A stretch of DNA of 59,804 bases from an uncultured Oscillospiraceae bacterium (GCA_947626315.1 CANQRQ010000017.1:1-59804), one strand, 5' to 3'; numbered from the stretch's first letter, positions 1 through 8,995 are shown. Notes: generated from the sequence alone by a model not told the origin. Numbers and translations are program-made.

Positions 1-77
1 GCGCCACATGTTCCCCTTTATTAGGTCTTAATTTTTTCCCTCTTGCTCTACCCCAACTATTGACATAGAGCCTTTTT

Positions 78-269
78 AACTGTAGGTAAACCTATCGGCA
101 GTGTATAGAACTGCAGGGGGAGAGAGCCGAAAGGGGGCGGGAGCCCCCTTTCGGCGTTCAATCTGCTCTTATCCAGGAGCATTTTTGAATGCTCCTGGAT
201 AAGCTTTCAAGTTGAAGACACTTTGTCTTCAACTTGAAAGGCTGAAAGCCCTGGCTTTCAGCCTTTTTT
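78..269. repeat. Hairpin-array repeat unit, copy 1
   Basis: This is the first of two tandem units (192 bp) that begin with AACTGTAGGTAAACCTATCG. After the lead-in it folds into four successive perfect hairpins: 127-138/143-154 (CCGAAAGGGGGC arm), 168-182/189-203 (15 bp), 204-219/225-240 (16 bp) and 240-250/253-263, ending in six Ts (264-269). Hardly any base is left unpaired in the last 140 bp. The last hairpin plus T-run would work as an intrinsic terminator on the plus strand. No ORF is visible. It may be a structured RNA or a palindromic intergenic repeat; the function is unknown. Confidence 0.8.
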
Positions 270-462
270 AACTGTAGGTAAACCTATCGGCAGTGTATAG
301 AACTGCAGGGGGAGAGGGCAGAGAGGGGGCGGGAGCCCCCTTTCGGCGTTCAATCTACTCTTATCCAAGAGCATTCAAAAATGCTCTTGGATAAGCTTTT
401 AAGATGAAGACATTTTGTCTTCATCTTAAAAGGCTGAAAGCCCTCGGCTTTCAGTCTTTTTT
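270..462. repeat. Hairpin-array repeat unit, copy 2
   Basis: This is the second tandem unit, 193 bp, same order of elements as copy 1. The arms at 360-374/381-395 and 396-411/417-432 carry substitutions relative to copy 1 that are all matched on the opposite arm (three compensated pairs, none uncompensated), whereas the loops differ freely. The last hairpin (432-442/446-456, T-run 457-462) overlaps the stop codon of the downstream-facing minus-strand gene at 451. Read on the minus strand it can also terminate that gene's operon. Confidence 0.8.
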
Positions 463-897
463 ACTTCTTCTCCGCCGGGTCAGCCAGATTCCGGCCAGGC
501 TCAGCAGAAACAGGAAAAGCCAGGAGGCCAGATAGAAGGGCCACAGGGCCTGGGTGGCCGTCAGGGGTCGGAGCAAAACAGAGGCCAGCGGCAGCCCTGT
601 CAGGAAAAACACCTGGGAGAAGAGCCCAAGCACATTCTGCCAGTATCCCCCCAGAAGCAGCTCCTGCAGCAGAGTAAGCAGCAGCATCAGCAGGCCGAAG
701 GCGTTCAGGAGCAGCGCCTGCATCCAGATATTTTCGCTCAGATCGGCCATTTTTCCGCTGAGCCAGGCCCAGAGCAGCAGCGGCACCAGGCTCCCGAAGA
801 ACAGCGGAAAGGGCAGCAGCATCAGCAGGTAATTCAGCAGATAGCCCACCGCCAGAGGCAGCATTCCCAGCAGCAGGAGCCGCGCAGTCCGCTTCAT
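451..897 (-). CDS. Small integral membrane protein, unknown function
   Basis: The product is 148 residues and very rich in Leu, with four predicted membrane segments (about 8-30, 33-50, 58-82, 90-110, plus a C-terminal one near 118-138) and a basic tail TRRRRSKKD that should lie in the cytoplasm. I recognise no family. Its ATG overlaps the ribF stop by 4 nt (ATGA), so it is the last gene of the rimP-ribF transcript and is translationally coupled to ribF. The gene ends inside the hairpin repeat that likely terminates the operon. Confidence 0.7.
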   Translation of the reverse strand: MKRTARLLLLGMLPLAVGYLLNYLLMLLPFPLFFGSLVPLLLWAWLSGKMADLSENIWMQALLLNAFGLLMLLLTLLQELLLGGYWQNVLGLFSQVFFLTGLPLASVLLRPLTATQALWPFYLASWLFLFLLSLAGIWLTRRRRSKKD

Positions 898-1808
898 GGC
901 ACCTCCCCCTTTCCCCGGGCGAAGTAGGCCCGGGCCGTCTCCGCGTCCTGGCGGATCTGCCGGAACAGCTCTTCCCCGGAGGCAAACTTCCGTTCATCCC
1001 GGATAAAGTGGTAAAATTCCAGCCGGGCCTGGCGGCCGTAGAGGTTGCCGGAGTAGTCCAGCAGGTGGCTCTCTACGTTGACGCGCTGCCCTTCGCTCAC
1101 CGTGGGGCGCACCCCCACATTGGTGACGGCCACAAAGTTCTCCCCGTTTTCCAGAAAGACCTTGGCGGCGTATACCCCGTGCCGCGGCACCAGAACCCCC
1201 TCCGGGAAATACATGTTGATGGTAGGCGTGCCCATTTTGGTCCCCAGGTGATAGCCGGAGTGGACCGTGTCGGCCAGGCTGTGCGGATGGCCCAGAAAGC
1301 GGTTGGCCTCCTCCATCCGGCCCTGCAGGATCAGCTCCCGGATATAGGTGGAGCTGACAAGCCGGCCGTCCAGCAGCACCGGGGGGATCACATCGCAGAC
1401 CAGGCCTGCTTCCGCGCAGTAGGCCTGGATCTTGTCCGCCTTCCCCTCGCCCCGGTAGCCGCAGCTGAAATCGTGGCCGATGACAATGCCGCAGATGTTC
1501 AGCTCCTCCCGGATGGAGTCCATAAACTCCCGCCAGGGCATACGCATCACATGGGGGCTGAAGTGCATGAACACCACATTGTCAATGCCGTAGCAGCGGC
1601 GGATGATCTCCTCCCGGCCGATGGCGCTGTTGATCAGCGGCACCTCGCCGCCGAACACCAGGTTGTCCGGGTGGATATCAAAGCTCAAAACGGAGGGCAC
1701 AGCGCCCAGCTCCTTCGCCCGGGCCTTGGCCTTTTCCAGGAGGGCCCCGTGCCCGATATGAACCCCGTCAAAAAAGCCCAGGGCAATGACTCTTTTTATC
1801 TCTGTCAT
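894..1808 (-). CDS. ribF: Bifunctional riboflavin kinase / FAD synthetase RibF
   Basis: It converts riboflavin to FMN and then FAD in the cytoplasm. The 304-residue product has the N-terminal nucleotidyltransferase domain with GFFDGVHIGH (residues about 11-20) and SSTYIRE, then a C-terminal flavokinase domain starting near residue 185 with the GTPTIN motif. Length is normal for the family. I chose ATG 1808 because a GAGGT ribosome binding site lies 11 nt upstream and the protein then begins MTEIKRVIALGFFDGV; an upstream in-frame ATG (1826) lies inside truB. It starts 4 nt after the truB stop, as is typical for the rbfA-truB-ribF arrangement. Confidence 0.95.
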   Translation of the reverse strand: MTEIKRVIALGFFDGVHIGHGALLEKAKARAKELGAVPSVLSFDIHPDNLVFGGEVPLINSAIGREEIIRRCYGIDNVVFMHFSPHVMRMPWREFMDSIREELNICGIVIGHDFSCGYRGEGKADKIQAYCAEAGLVCDVIPPVLLDGRLVSSTYIRELILQGRMEEANRFLGHPHSLADTVHSGYHLGTKMGTPTINMYFPEGVLVPRHGVYAAKVFLENGENFVAVTNVGVRPTVSEGQRVNVESHLLDYSGNLYGRQARLEFYHFIRDERKFASGEELFRQIRQDAETARAYFARGKGEVP

Positions 1809-1812
1809 GAAC

Positions 1813-2688
1813 TTACGATACCTCAAAAAAGCTTTTTATGATCCTGACCTGGCCTTTGGAAGCCTGGCCAAGGGCCAGAAATTCCCCCTCCGGCCCGTAG
1901 AGGCGGCAGAGGCCGTCCGCCGCGGCCGGGGCGGAAATCCCGCCGCCGTTTCTGATTTTGGCCGCGTCCTTCCGGTCCACCGGCAAAGCGGGGTGGGCGG
2001 CAAAAAGGCAGTCCACCGGCAGCAGAAGCCGCTCCGCCTCTCCCCTGTCCGCCGCCTCCTGGACCTGCTGGAGGCTGTAGGCCCCCTCCAGGGTAAAGAG
2101 GCCCGCCTCCGTCCGGCGCAGAGCGCTCATACAGCCCCCGCAGCCCAGGCGCTGGCCGATATCGTGGCAGAGGGTGCGCACATAGGTGCCCTTGGAGCAG
2201 CGGATGTCCAGCAGATAATCCTCCCCCGCCCGGCCGGCCAGCTTCAGCGCATAGACGGTGATCCGCCGGGGCCGGCGCTCCACGCTGCCGCCCCTTCTGG
2301 CGATCTCATAGAGCTTCTGACCGTTTATTTTTATGGCGGAGTACATAGGCGGGATCTGGCTGATCTCGCCTCTGAAGGCCTTCAGCGCCGTCTCAAGGGC
2401 CTCTTCGGACACGGAGACGGGCTTCTCCTCCAGAACACGGCCGGTGCTGTCCTGGGTGTCGGTGCTCAGGCCCAGGCGAAGGGAGGCCAGATAGCGCTTT
2501 TCCTGGCTCTCCGCGAACTCCACCGCCCGGGTCGCCCGGCCCACAAACACCACCAGCAGGCCCGTGGCCATCGGGTCCAGCGTGCCGGAGTGGCCGATGC
2601 GCCGTTCCCGGAGAATGCCCCGGAGCTTGGCCACCACGTCGCTGCTGGTCCAGCCGGCGGGCTTGTCTATCAGCAGGATGCCGGTCAT
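1813..2688 (-). CDS. truB: tRNA pseudouridine(55) synthase TruB
   Basis: It makes pseudouridine 55 in the T-loop of tRNAs. The product has 291 residues, with the catalytic-aspartate motif HSGTLDPMATGLL (Asp38) and YEIARRG and GTYVRTL motifs in the synthase core, followed by a C-terminal PUA-like region. The start ATG overlaps the nrnA stop by 4 nt, so the two are translationally coupled. Neighbours rbfA, nrnA and ribF match the usual Firmicute operon. Confidence 0.96.
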   Translation of the reverse strand: MTGILLIDKPAGWTSSDVVAKLRGILRERRIGHSGTLDPMATGLLVVFVGRATRAVEFAESQEKRYLASLRLGLSTDTQDSTGRVLEEKPVSVSEEALETALKAFRGEISQIPPMYSAIKINGQKLYEIARRGGSVERRPRRITVYALKLAGRAGEDYLLDIRCSKGTYVRTLCHDIGQRLGCGGCMSALRRTEAGLFTLEGAYSLQQVQEAADRGEAERLLLPVDCLFAAHPALPVDRKDAAKIRNGGGISAPAAADGLCRLYGPEGEFLALGQASKGQVRIIKSFFEVS

Positions 2689-3635
2689 GTCAAAATCTCG
2701 CCGATCACCGCCAAAAGCATGGCTTTCGCCTTGGCGGGCGGCGCGGAGATGGTGCAGCCGGCGGCCATGGCGTGCCCGCCGCCGCCGAAAAAGGCGCAGA
2801 TCTCGCTGCTGCTCACCTGGGGCATGGACCGTACGGAGACCCTGCTCTCGCCGTTTTCCTGCTCCCGGATCGTCACGCTCACCAGGCTGTTCCGGAGCCG
2901 GCCGGCCAGCCCGGCCAGATCGTCCATGTCGTCCTCCGTGGCGCCGGACTCATAGAGCATCTTCCGGGTCACCGTGGCAATCACCACCCGGTCGTCATGG
3001 TGAAAGCTGAGGGAGGAATAAATGGCCCCCTCCAGCCTAAGCCGGGCGGCGGAGACCTTCCGGAAAAACTCGGTGCTGACCCGGCCGCTGTCCGCCCCCA
3101 GGCGGATCAGCTCCGCCGCGGCGGAGAGGGTCCGCGCGTCGGTGTTCAGATACTGAAAACAGCCGGTGTCGGTGGTCACGGCTATGTACAGCAAGGTGGC
3201 CTCCTCCGGGCTGGGCGTCCTGCACAGGGCCTTTACCAGCTCCAGCACGATCTCCCCGCAGGAGGAGCGGTCAGCCCGGATCAGCTCCGCGGGGGCATAG
3301 TGGGTGTTGATCTCGTGGTGGTCGATGCACAGGTCGATGCTGAAGGAAAAGCCCTGGGGAAACAGCTTTTCTGACGCCACATCCACCGCCACGTAGTAGT
3401 CAAACATCTCCTCGCTTCCTACCGGGGCGAAAAAGGGCTCCACATAGGGCCGCAGCAGGCCGGAGGTCTGGGGATTGGCGTACACATAGGCGATCTTCCC
3501 CCGGCGGCGCAGGGCGCTGCACAGCGCCGCCGCGCTGCCCATGGTGTCCCCGTCCGGATTTTTATGGGTGACCAGCAAAATGGCCTCGTGCTCCATCAGG
3601 AGCTTGGCGCAGTCGGTATATTTCATCACTGCCAT
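2685..3635 (-). CDS. nrnA: DHH/DHHA1 phosphoesterase, NrnA-type oligoribonuclease / pAp phosphatase
   Basis: It degrades short RNA oligonucleotides and 3'-phosphoadenosine 5'-phosphate. The product is 316 residues with the DHH domain (NPDGDTMGSA near residue 25; the DHH metal motif in CIDHHEINTHY near residue 103) and the C-terminal DHHA1 domain with FFGGGGHAMAAGC. I prefer ATG 3635 (MAVMKYTD) over the ATG 15 nt upstream: it follows the rbfA stop by one base and has GAGG at a suitable distance. It lies between rbfA and truB, the usual location of nrnA. Confidence 0.92.
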   Translation of the reverse strand: MAVMKYTDCAKLLMEHEAILLVTHKNPDGDTMGSAAALCSALRRRGKIAYVYANPQTSGLLRPYVEPFFAPVGSEEMFDYYVAVDVASEKLFPQGFSFSIDLCIDHHEINTHYAPAELIRADRSSCGEIVLELVKALCRTPSPEEATLLYIAVTTDTGCFQYLNTDARTLSAAAELIRLGADSGRVSTEFFRKVSAARLRLEGAIYSSLSFHHDDRVVIATVTRKMLYESGATEDDMDDLAGLAGRLRNSLVSVTIREQENGESRVSVRSMPQVSSSEICAFFGGGGHAMAAGCTISAPPAKAKAMLLAVIGEILT

Positions 3636-3636
3636 G

Positions 3637-3996
3637 TCATTCGTCCTCATCGTGCCGGATGTCCAGATCGTTCAGCATCCGGCTGATCTTCGCGCCGTAC
3701 TCGATGCTGTGGTCGATTTCAAATACCAGCTCCGGCGTATACCGCAGCTTGAGCGAGCTGCCCAGCTCCTTCCGGAGCCAGCCGGAGGCGGATCTCAGCC
3801 CTTTTTTGAACTCCTTTTCGTCCCGCATCCCCAGCACGGAGAGCCAGACCTTGGAATAGCGCAGGTCCCCCGTGGTCTCCACCCGGGTGACGCTGATCAT
3901 CCCCTGCTGGATCCGCGGGTCCTTGATATTGCGCAGCAGTTCGGACAGCACCCGCTGAATATCGTCGTTGGTCCTCGCCAGTTTATTTGACGCCAT
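3637..3996 (-). CDS. rbfA: 30S ribosome-binding factor RbfA
   Basis: This KH-like protein is needed for late 30S subunit and 16S rRNA 5'-end maturation. The product is 119 residues and starts MASNKLARTNDDIQ. ATG 3996 is preceded by a strong GGAAGGAG site at 6 nt. The family signature region ISVTRVETTGDLRYSKVWLS and the C-terminal DHSIEYG...RMLNDL segment are both visible. It sits 75 nt downstream of infB, separated by a 12-bp hairpin. Confidence 0.95.
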   Translation of the reverse strand: MASNKLARTNDDIQRVLSELLRNIKDPRIQQGMISVTRVETTGDLRYSKVWLSVLGMRDEKEFKKGLRSASGWLRKELGSSLKLRYTPELVFEIDHSIEYGAKISRMLNDLDIRHDEDE

Positions 3997-4025
3997 GATT
4001 GCTCCTTCCCTTTTGCCTCTGCGCG

Positions 4026-4058
4026 GCATACGGGCGCCCAAACTGAGCGCCCGTATGC
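4026..4058. other. Intercistronic hairpin between infB and rbfA
   Basis: There is a perfect 12-bp inverted repeat, GCATACGGGCGC (4026-4037) with its complement at 4047-4058, and a 9-nt loop. There is no T-run on either side, so a complete terminator is unlikely. It could stabilise the upstream mRNA or set relative expression of infB and rbfA. Confidence 0.6.
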
Positions 4059-4071
4059 CCTGTCAGCGGTC

Positions 4072-6480
4072 TTATGCTTCAATCTGCTCCATCACGAAGC
4101 ACTCGATTACATCTCCAACCTTTATGTCGTTGAACTTCTCTACCTGCATGCCGCACTCATAGCCGCTGGCCACTTCCCGCACGTCGTCCTTAAAGCGGCG
4201 GAGGGAGGCCAGGCTGCCCTCGTGGATCACGATATTGTCCCGCAGGACGCGGACCTGGCAGCCGCGCTGGATCTTGCCGTCGGTGCAGTAGCAGCCGCAG
4301 ACAGTGCCCACCTTGGAGACCTTGTAGGTCTCCCGCACTTCCGCGTGGCCGATGACGGCCTCCTTGAACTTGGGCGCCAGCATGCCCTTCATGGCGGCCT
4401 CGATCTCATTGATGCAGTCATAAATGACCCGGTACATGCGGATGTCCACATTGCTGCGGACGGCGTTATTCTGGGCGGCGGCGTCCGGCCGCACGTTAAA
4501 GCCCACAATGATGGCGCCGGAGGTGGCGGCCAGCATCACGTCGGACTCGTTGATGGCGCCGACCGCGCTGTGAATGACCTTTACCCGCACCTCGTCGTTG
4601 GAGATCTTCTCCAGAGAGCTCTTCACCGCCTCGGCGGAGCCCTGGACATCGGCCTTGACGATGATGTTCAAGGTCTTCATCTCGCCAGCCTGGATCTGGC
4701 TGAACAGATCCTCCAGGCTGACCTTCTTCACGCCGCCCATGGCGTTGCTGCTCATCTGGACGCGGCGCTCCTCCGCCAGCTCTCTGGCCATGCGCTCGTC
4801 AGCCACGGCATTGAACACGTCTCCCGCGCTGGGAACCTCCGAAAGGCCGGAAATCTCCACCGGCGTGGAGGGGCCCGCCTCAGTGACCCGCTGGCCCTTG
4901 TCGTTGATCATGGTGCGCACGCGGCCCACAGCGGTGCCGGCGATGATGATATCGCCCAGCTTCAGGGTGCCGTTCTGCACCAGAACGGTCATGATGGGGC
5001 CGCGGCCCTTATCCAGCCGGGCCTCGATGACTGTGCCCTTGGCGGCCCGGTTGGGATTGGCCTTCAGCTCCTGCACCTCGGCCAGGACGACCAGGTTCTC
5101 CAGCAGCTCTTCAATGCCCATGCCGGTCTTGGCGGAGATGGGGCAGATGATCGTGTCGCCGCCCCACTCCTCACTGACCAGATCGTACTCCGTGAGCTGC
5201 TGCTTGATCCGCTCCGGGTTGGCGCCCACGGTATCCATCTTGTTGATGGCCACCACCACCGGGATCCCGGCGGCCTTGGCGTGGTTGATGCTCTCTACCG
5301 TCTGGGGCATGATGCCGTCATCCGCAGCCACCACCAGGATGGCGATATCCGTCACCATGGCGCCCCGGGCGCGCATGGAGGTAAAGGCCTCGTGGCCCGG
5401 CGTATCCAGGAAGGTAATAGGGCTGCCGTTGATCTCCACGGTATAGGCGCCGATGTGCTGGGTGATGCCGCCGGCCTCGCCGGAGACCACGTTGGCATGG
5501 CGGATGTAGTCCAGCAGAGAGGTCTTGCCGTGGTCCACGTGGCCCATGACCACCACTACGGGGGCCCGGGGCCGCAGATCCTCTTCCTTGTCCACGCTGT
5601 CGTCGATCAGGCGCTCCTCAACGGTGACAATGACTTCCTTCTCCACCTTGCAGCCCAGCTCCATGGCCACCAGAGCCGCGGTGTCATAGTCTATGATCTC
5701 CGAAACGGAGGCGAAAACGCCCAGCTTGAACAGCTGCTTGATCACCTCGGAGGCGGTTTTCTTCATACGGGAGGCCAGCTCGCCCACGCTGATCTCGTCG
5801 GGGATCTCCACCTTCAGCTGCTGTTTCTTAGCGATCTCCAGCTGCAGGCGGTTCATCTTGTCCCGCTCCTCCTGGCGGCGCTTGGCGGAGGCCGCCTGGG
5901 AGTTGGGGCGCTGTTTGGACTTGCTGTTGATCTTCTCCTTGTTGCCCCGGCGCATGTTGCTGTTGTTGGACTTGTTGGCGGCCATATCCTCAAAGCGCTC
6001 GTTGTACTTCTCGATATTCACCGCCGCGCCGCCGCGGGTGTCCACCACGCGCTTTTCCGCCACCTGACGGGGCACGTGGGGTTTGTCCTTCTTCGCCGCC
6101 CTGGCCTGCTCGGCATTGGCGGGGCCGGCGGCAGACGCGGGGCCCTGGGGCCGCTCAGGCGGCCGCTGGCCTCCCCGATTCCCCGGATGGCCCGGCTGCT
6201 GCCCCTGGGCGGGGCCCTGCGCCGGCTTTTGGTTCGGCGCGGGCTTTTTTTCCGGGGCCGGAGCGGCCGGCTTGGGCTTTACATTAAAGACCTCCTCCAG
6301 GCTCGCCACCTGGTTATGCTGGGTCATATATTCAAAGATAACGTCAAGCTCATGCGTATCCAGAACCTGCATGTGGTTTTTAGGCGCGGCCACGTAGTCC
6401 GTGAGTATCTGAGATATCACCTTCGAGGTCACGTTAAAATCCTTCGCCACCTCATGGATTCTGTACTTTATCATGCTCAT
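4072..6480 (-). CDS. infB: Translation initiation factor IF-2
   Basis: This GTPase delivers initiator fMet-tRNA to the 30S subunit. The product is 802 residues: an N-terminal IF2-N helix domain ([15 protein letters not shown]), a Pro/Gln/Gly-rich linker (about 70-170), a basic stretch, a second IF2-N domain ([20 protein letters not shown]), the G domain with [12 protein letters not shown] (about 312-323), DTPGHEAF and NKMD, then the beta-barrel and C-terminal domains. I chose ATG 6480 because AGGAGG lies 8 nt upstream; GTG 6486 is too close and ATG 6474 is further away. Its start overlaps the ylxQ stop (ATGA). Confidence 0.97.
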   Translation of the reverse strand: MSMIKYRIHEVAKDFNVTSKVISQILTDYVAAPKNHMQVLDTHELDVIFEYMTQHNQVASLEEVFNVKPKPAAPAPEKKPAPNQKPAQGPAQGQQPGHPGNRGGQRPPERPQGPASAAGPANAEQARAAKKDKPHVPRQVAEKRVVDTRGGAAVNIEKYNERFEDMAANKSNNSNMRRGNKEKINSKSKQRPNSQAASAKRRQEERDKMNRLQLEIAKKQQLKVEIPDEISVGELASRMKKTASEVIKQLFKLGVFASVSEIIDYDTAALVAMELGCKVEKEVIVTVEERLIDDSVDKEEDLRPRAPVVVVMGHVDHGKTSLLDYIRHANVVSGEAGGITQHIGAYTVEINGSPITFLDTPGHEAFTSMRARGAMVTDIAILVVAADDGIMPQTVESINHAKAAGIPVVVAINKMDTVGANPERIKQQLTEYDLVSEEWGGDTIICPISAKTGMGIEELLENLVVLAEVQELKANPNRAAKGTVIEARLDKGRGPIMTVLVQNGTLKLGDIIIAGTAVGRVRTMINDKGQRVTEAGPSTPVEISGLSEVPSAGDVFNAVADERMARELAEERRVQMSSNAMGGVKKVSLEDLFSQIQAGEMKTLNIIVKADVQGSAEAVKSSLEKISNDEVRVKVIHSAVGAINESDVMLAATSGAIIVGFNVRPDAAAQNNAVRSNVDIRMYRVIYDCINEIEAAMKGMLAPKFKEAVIGHAEVRETYKVSKVGTVCGCYCTDGKIQRGCQVRVLRDNIVIHEGSLASLRRFKDDVREVASGYECGMQVEKFNDIKVGDVIECFVMEQIEA

Positions 6481-6911
6481 ACGCACTTCCTCCTTTTTCC
6501 AATCCTCTTGTTTCTCTCATGCGCCGCGGCCTCCTGGCGCCTCTTTCTGGCTCTGGCGTCCAGCCGTTCCGCCTCCCGGGCGGCCGGGCCATAGGTCTCC
6601 GGGTCCTCTTCCTCCAGTTCCCGCATAAGCGCGGCGGCGAAGCCCACATCCAGAACCGCGGCCATGGAGCAGCCGTTCAGGCCCACATGGGAGGAGATCT
6701 CCTCTTTTGCATACGGCAGCGTCACCGTCAAAAGCTGCCGCCCGGCGGCAAAGCCCTCCGCCCGCTTCCGGGAGTTCTCAGAGGCGTCCGCGGCGATCAG
6801 CAGGAGCTTTGCCTTGCCGGCCCTGACAGAGGAGCCGGTGTTCGTCTCCCCTATGGAGACGGCGTTGGCCTTGCGCATCAGCCCCAGGAGCCGAAGGCTT
6901 TTTTCCTTCAT
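6477..6911 (-). CDS. ylxQ: YlxQ-type L7Ae/L30e-fold RNA-binding protein
   Basis: This 144-residue protein starts [21 protein letters not shown]. The first 100 residues match the L7Ae/L30e fold as found in YlxQ ([29 protein letters not shown], then an [13 protein letters not shown] segment). The last 35 residues form a charged, basic tail ([20 protein letters not shown]) longer than in many homologues. The exact cellular role of YlxQ is not settled; an RNA-binding role in ribosome assembly is assumed. The ATG overlaps the ylxR stop by 4 nt and the stop overlaps the infB ATG, so ylxR-ylxQ-infB are tightly coupled. Confidence 0.9.
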   Translation of the reverse strand: MKEKSLRLLGLMRKANAVSIGETNTGSSVRAGKAKLLLIAADASENSRKRAEGFAAGRQLLTVTLPYAKEEISSHVGLNGCSMAAVLDVGFAAALMRELEEEDPETYGPAAREAERLDARARKRRQEAAAHERNKRIGKRRKCV

Positions 6912-7177
6912 TCTCCGCCCGCCTCCATTTCCGCCTGAAGCCGTGCCATGACCTCCAGCGGGACCGGGGCCGAGAAGGCCCGCTCCAGAGCCCGGCTCTT
7001 CATGGCTTTGGCCAGGCAGGCCGGCTGGCGGCAGATATAGGCCCCGCGGCCGTTGGCCTTGCCCTTGAAGTCCAGGCTGATTTCTCCCTCCGGAGAGCGC
7101 ACGACCCGGATCAGTTCCCGTTTTGGCTTCATCTCGCGGCAGCCAAGGCATTGCCGCATGGGGATCTTCTTCTGCAT
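6908..7177 (-). CDS. ylxR: YlxR / RnpM family RNA-binding protein (DUF448)
   Basis: The 89-residue product has the family hallmarks MRQCLGCREMKPKRELIRVV (CxxC near residue 10) and GRGAYICRQPACLAKA. The fold is a small RNA-binding domain. In Bacillus the protein has been described as a modulator of RNase P and as nucleoid-associated; I cannot tell which applies here. It lies directly between nusA and ylxQ, the standard position. Confidence 0.93.
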   Translation of the reverse strand: MQKKIPMRQCLGCREMKPKRELIRVVRSPEGEISLDFKGKANGRGAYICRQPACLAKAMKSRALERAFSAPVPLEVMARLQAEMEAGGE

Positions 7178-7200
7178 CGCTGCCGCCTCCTTTCAGGAAT

Positions 7201-8253
7201 TTACGCCTCCGACTCGGGCTTAATGTCGATCTTATAACCGGTGAGCTTGGCGGCCAGGCGGGCGTTCTGCCCTTCCTTGCCGATGGCCAGGGAGAGCTGA
7301 GCGTCCGGCACGACCACCCGGCAGCTCTTTCCGTCCTCCAGCATGGTGACGCTGAGCACTTCGGAGGGGGACAGCGCCGCCGCGATGTACTCCTCCGGCA
7401 GCTCGCTGTATTTGACAATGTCGATCTTTTCGCCGCCCAGCTCGTTTACGATGCTGGCCACCCGGCCGCCCTTGGGGCCAACGCAGGCGCCGATGGGGTC
7501 CACATCCGGCTGGGTGGACCAAACCGCCATTTTGGTGCGGCTGCCCGCCTCCCGGGCGATGGACTTGATCTCCACCGTGCCGTCATAGATTTCCGGCACC
7601 TCCAGCTCGAACAGACGCTTGACCAGGCCCGGATGGGTCCGGCTGATCAGCACCTGGGGCCCTCTGGTGGAATTTCTGACCTCCACCACGTAGACCTTGA
7701 TCCGGTCGCCCTCGGTGAGCACCTCGGTCTTGATGCGCTCGTTGGGGGCCAGCATGGCCTCGGTAAACTCGCTGTTGGAGGAAATGCGGATGGAGACGCT
7801 GCCGTTTCTCGGCTCCACATGGGACACCACGCCGGTGAGGATCTCATGCTCTTTGGAGGTGAACTCCTCGTAGATGATGCCCCGCTCCGCCTCGCGGATG
7901 CCCTGGATGATCACCTGCTTTGCCGACTGGGCCGCGATCCGGCCGAATTTCTTAGTCTCTACCGGGATGGCGACGGTCTCGCCCAGCTTCGCCCGGCGGC
8001 TGATCTTCTTTGCCGCCTCCAGGTTGATCTCATGGGAGGGGTCGGCCACCTCGTCCACCACCAGCTTATTGACCACCATCTCAATGCGTTTCTTATCCTC
8101 GTCCAGGAAGATCTCCACATTGTCCTCGCACTCCGGGTTATCCCGCCGGAAAGCGGCCAGCATGGCCTGGCGGATCTTATCGTACATGTAACTGCGGGGG
8201 ATGCCCTTTTCCTTCTCGATATCCTCGACAGCTTCAAAAAATTCTGCGTTCAT
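7201..8253 (-). CDS. nusA: Transcription termination/antitermination factor NusA
   Basis: It binds RNA polymerase and nascent RNA and modulates pausing and termination. The product is 350 residues: an N-terminal RNAP-binding domain (about 1-125), an S1 domain (about 130-200) and two KH domains ending AKLTGYKIDIKP. It lacks the C-terminal acidic repeats of enterobacterial NusA, as is normal in Firmicutes. ATG 8253 (MNAEFFEAVEDIEKEKGI) is the family start, and GGAG lies 9 nt upstream. A leader terminator ahead of rimP suggests the operon is autoregulated. Confidence 0.96.
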   Translation of the reverse strand: MNAEFFEAVEDIEKEKGIPRSYMYDKIRQAMLAAFRRDNPECEDNVEIFLDEDKKRIEMVVNKLVVDEVADPSHEINLEAAKKISRRAKLGETVAIPVETKKFGRIAAQSAKQVIIQGIREAERGIIYEEFTSKEHEILTGVVSHVEPRNGSVSIRISSNSEFTEAMLAPNERIKTEVLTEGDRIKVYVVEVRNSTRGPQVLISRTHPGLVKRLFELEVPEIYDGTVEIKSIAREAGSRTKMAVWSTQPDVDPIGACVGPKGGRVASIVNELGGEKIDIVKYSELPEEYIAAALSPSEVLSVTMLEDGKSCRVVVPDAQLSLAIGKEGQNARLAAKLTGYKIDIKPESEA

Positions 8254-8296
8254 TCTGATTCTCCATTCTCTTCCGCTAAATTTGTTTCGCCTCTGG

Positions 8297-8752
8297 TCAT
8301 ATGGACAGATGCAGCCTGACCTGGGCAAGCTGGGCCTTGGCAAAGCGCTCGCTGCCGCCGCCTGTTTTCACCGTCACGTCGCCATTGTCATAGCCCGCAA
8401 GAACGCCCACCAGGCTTTTACGGCCGTTGACCGGCTGATAGAGCCGCAGCTCCACCTCGCTGCCCATAAACTGCTCAAAATCTGACGGGCGCTTCAGCTC
8501 CCGCTCGGCTCCGGCGGAGCCCACCTCAAAAACATAGCTCTCCGGGATCGGGTCCTCCGCGTCCAGGATCGGGTCAAGCCGCCGGCTGATCCGCTCGCAG
8601 TCGTCAATGGAGACGCCGCCGGCTTTGTCAATATACACCCTCAGATAGCGGGTGCCCGCCTCCCGGACATATTCCACGTCCCACAGGCTGCAGCCCTCTT
8701 CCTTTACCACGGGTCTTGCCAGCTGGAGTACCTTTTCCGTAATTTTGCTCAT
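8297..8752 (-). CDS. rimP: Ribosome maturation factor RimP
   Basis: It is needed for 30S subunit maturation. The product is 151 residues starting MSKITEKVLQLARPVVKEEG, with the family motifs LWDVEYVREAGTRYLRVYID and DCERISRRLDPILD in the N-terminal domain and a C-terminal SH3-like domain (VGVLAGYDNGDVTV). ATG 8752 is the homology-supported start. It is the first gene of the nusA-infB operon, 130 nt downstream of the likely transcription start. Confidence 0.93.
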   Translation of the reverse strand: MSKITEKVLQLARPVVKEEGCSLWDVEYVREAGTRYLRVYIDKAGGVSIDDCERISRRLDPILDAEDPIPESYVFEVGSAGAERELKRPSDFEQFMGSEVELRLYQPVNGRKSLVGVLAGYDNGDVTVKTGGGSERFAKAQLAQVRLHLSI

Positions 8753-8826
8753 GCGCGCCGCCTTCCCTGCGTCCGTTCCGCCGCTGCGGGCCGGCCCAAA
8801 GCCCCTGCCCGGACCAATTGCCTCGC

Positions 8827-8852
8827 AAAAAAGAGTGGGCGGCAACCCACTC
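8827..8852 (-). terminator. Leader (attenuator) terminator upstream of rimP-nusA
   Basis: Read on the minus strand there is a stem GAGTGGG/CCCACTC (8852-8846 with 8839-8833), a 6-nt loop and six Us (8832-8827). It lies between the promoter (8880-8908) and rimP (8752), so it would stop transcription before the first gene unless read through. NusA autoregulation by leader termination is known in Bacillus; applying it here is inference. Confidence 0.75.
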
Positions 8853-8879
8853 TCACTCAAACCTAATCCTACCTTTGTG

Positions 8880-8908
8880 ATAATACCACCATATCCTGTA
8901 CATTGCAA
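8880..8908 (-). promoter_or_regulatory. Promoter of the rimP-nusA-infB operon
   Basis: On the minus strand TTGCAA (8908-8903) and TATTAT (8885-8880) are separated by 17 nt. This is close to the vegetative sigma-A consensus. Transcription would begin near 8873, about 20 nt before the leader terminator. Confidence 0.7.
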
Positions 8909-8955
8909 GCTTTTTTTGCGAAAATGCCTATAGATTTTGTCACCCGCCCGTACAG

Positions 8956-8986
8956 AAAAGCCGGGCCCGGAGATTACCGGGCCCGG
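8956..8986 (-). terminator. Terminator of the VanY-like gene
   Basis: Two copies of the self-complementary decamer CCGGGCCCGG (8961-8970 and 8977-8986) are separated by 6 nt and can form a 10-bp GC stem. On the minus strand CTTTT follows. It lies 10 nt beyond the stop of the minus-strand gene at 8996. Confidence 0.7.
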
Positions 8987-8995
8987 AGATTCCTT

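Noticed and set aside
4222-6594. 790-codon open frame on the plus strand
   Set aside because: It is antisense to infB, with a composition (His, Gly, Leu rich) typical of reverse frames in GC-rich genes. The minus-strand frame has all IF-2 motifs.
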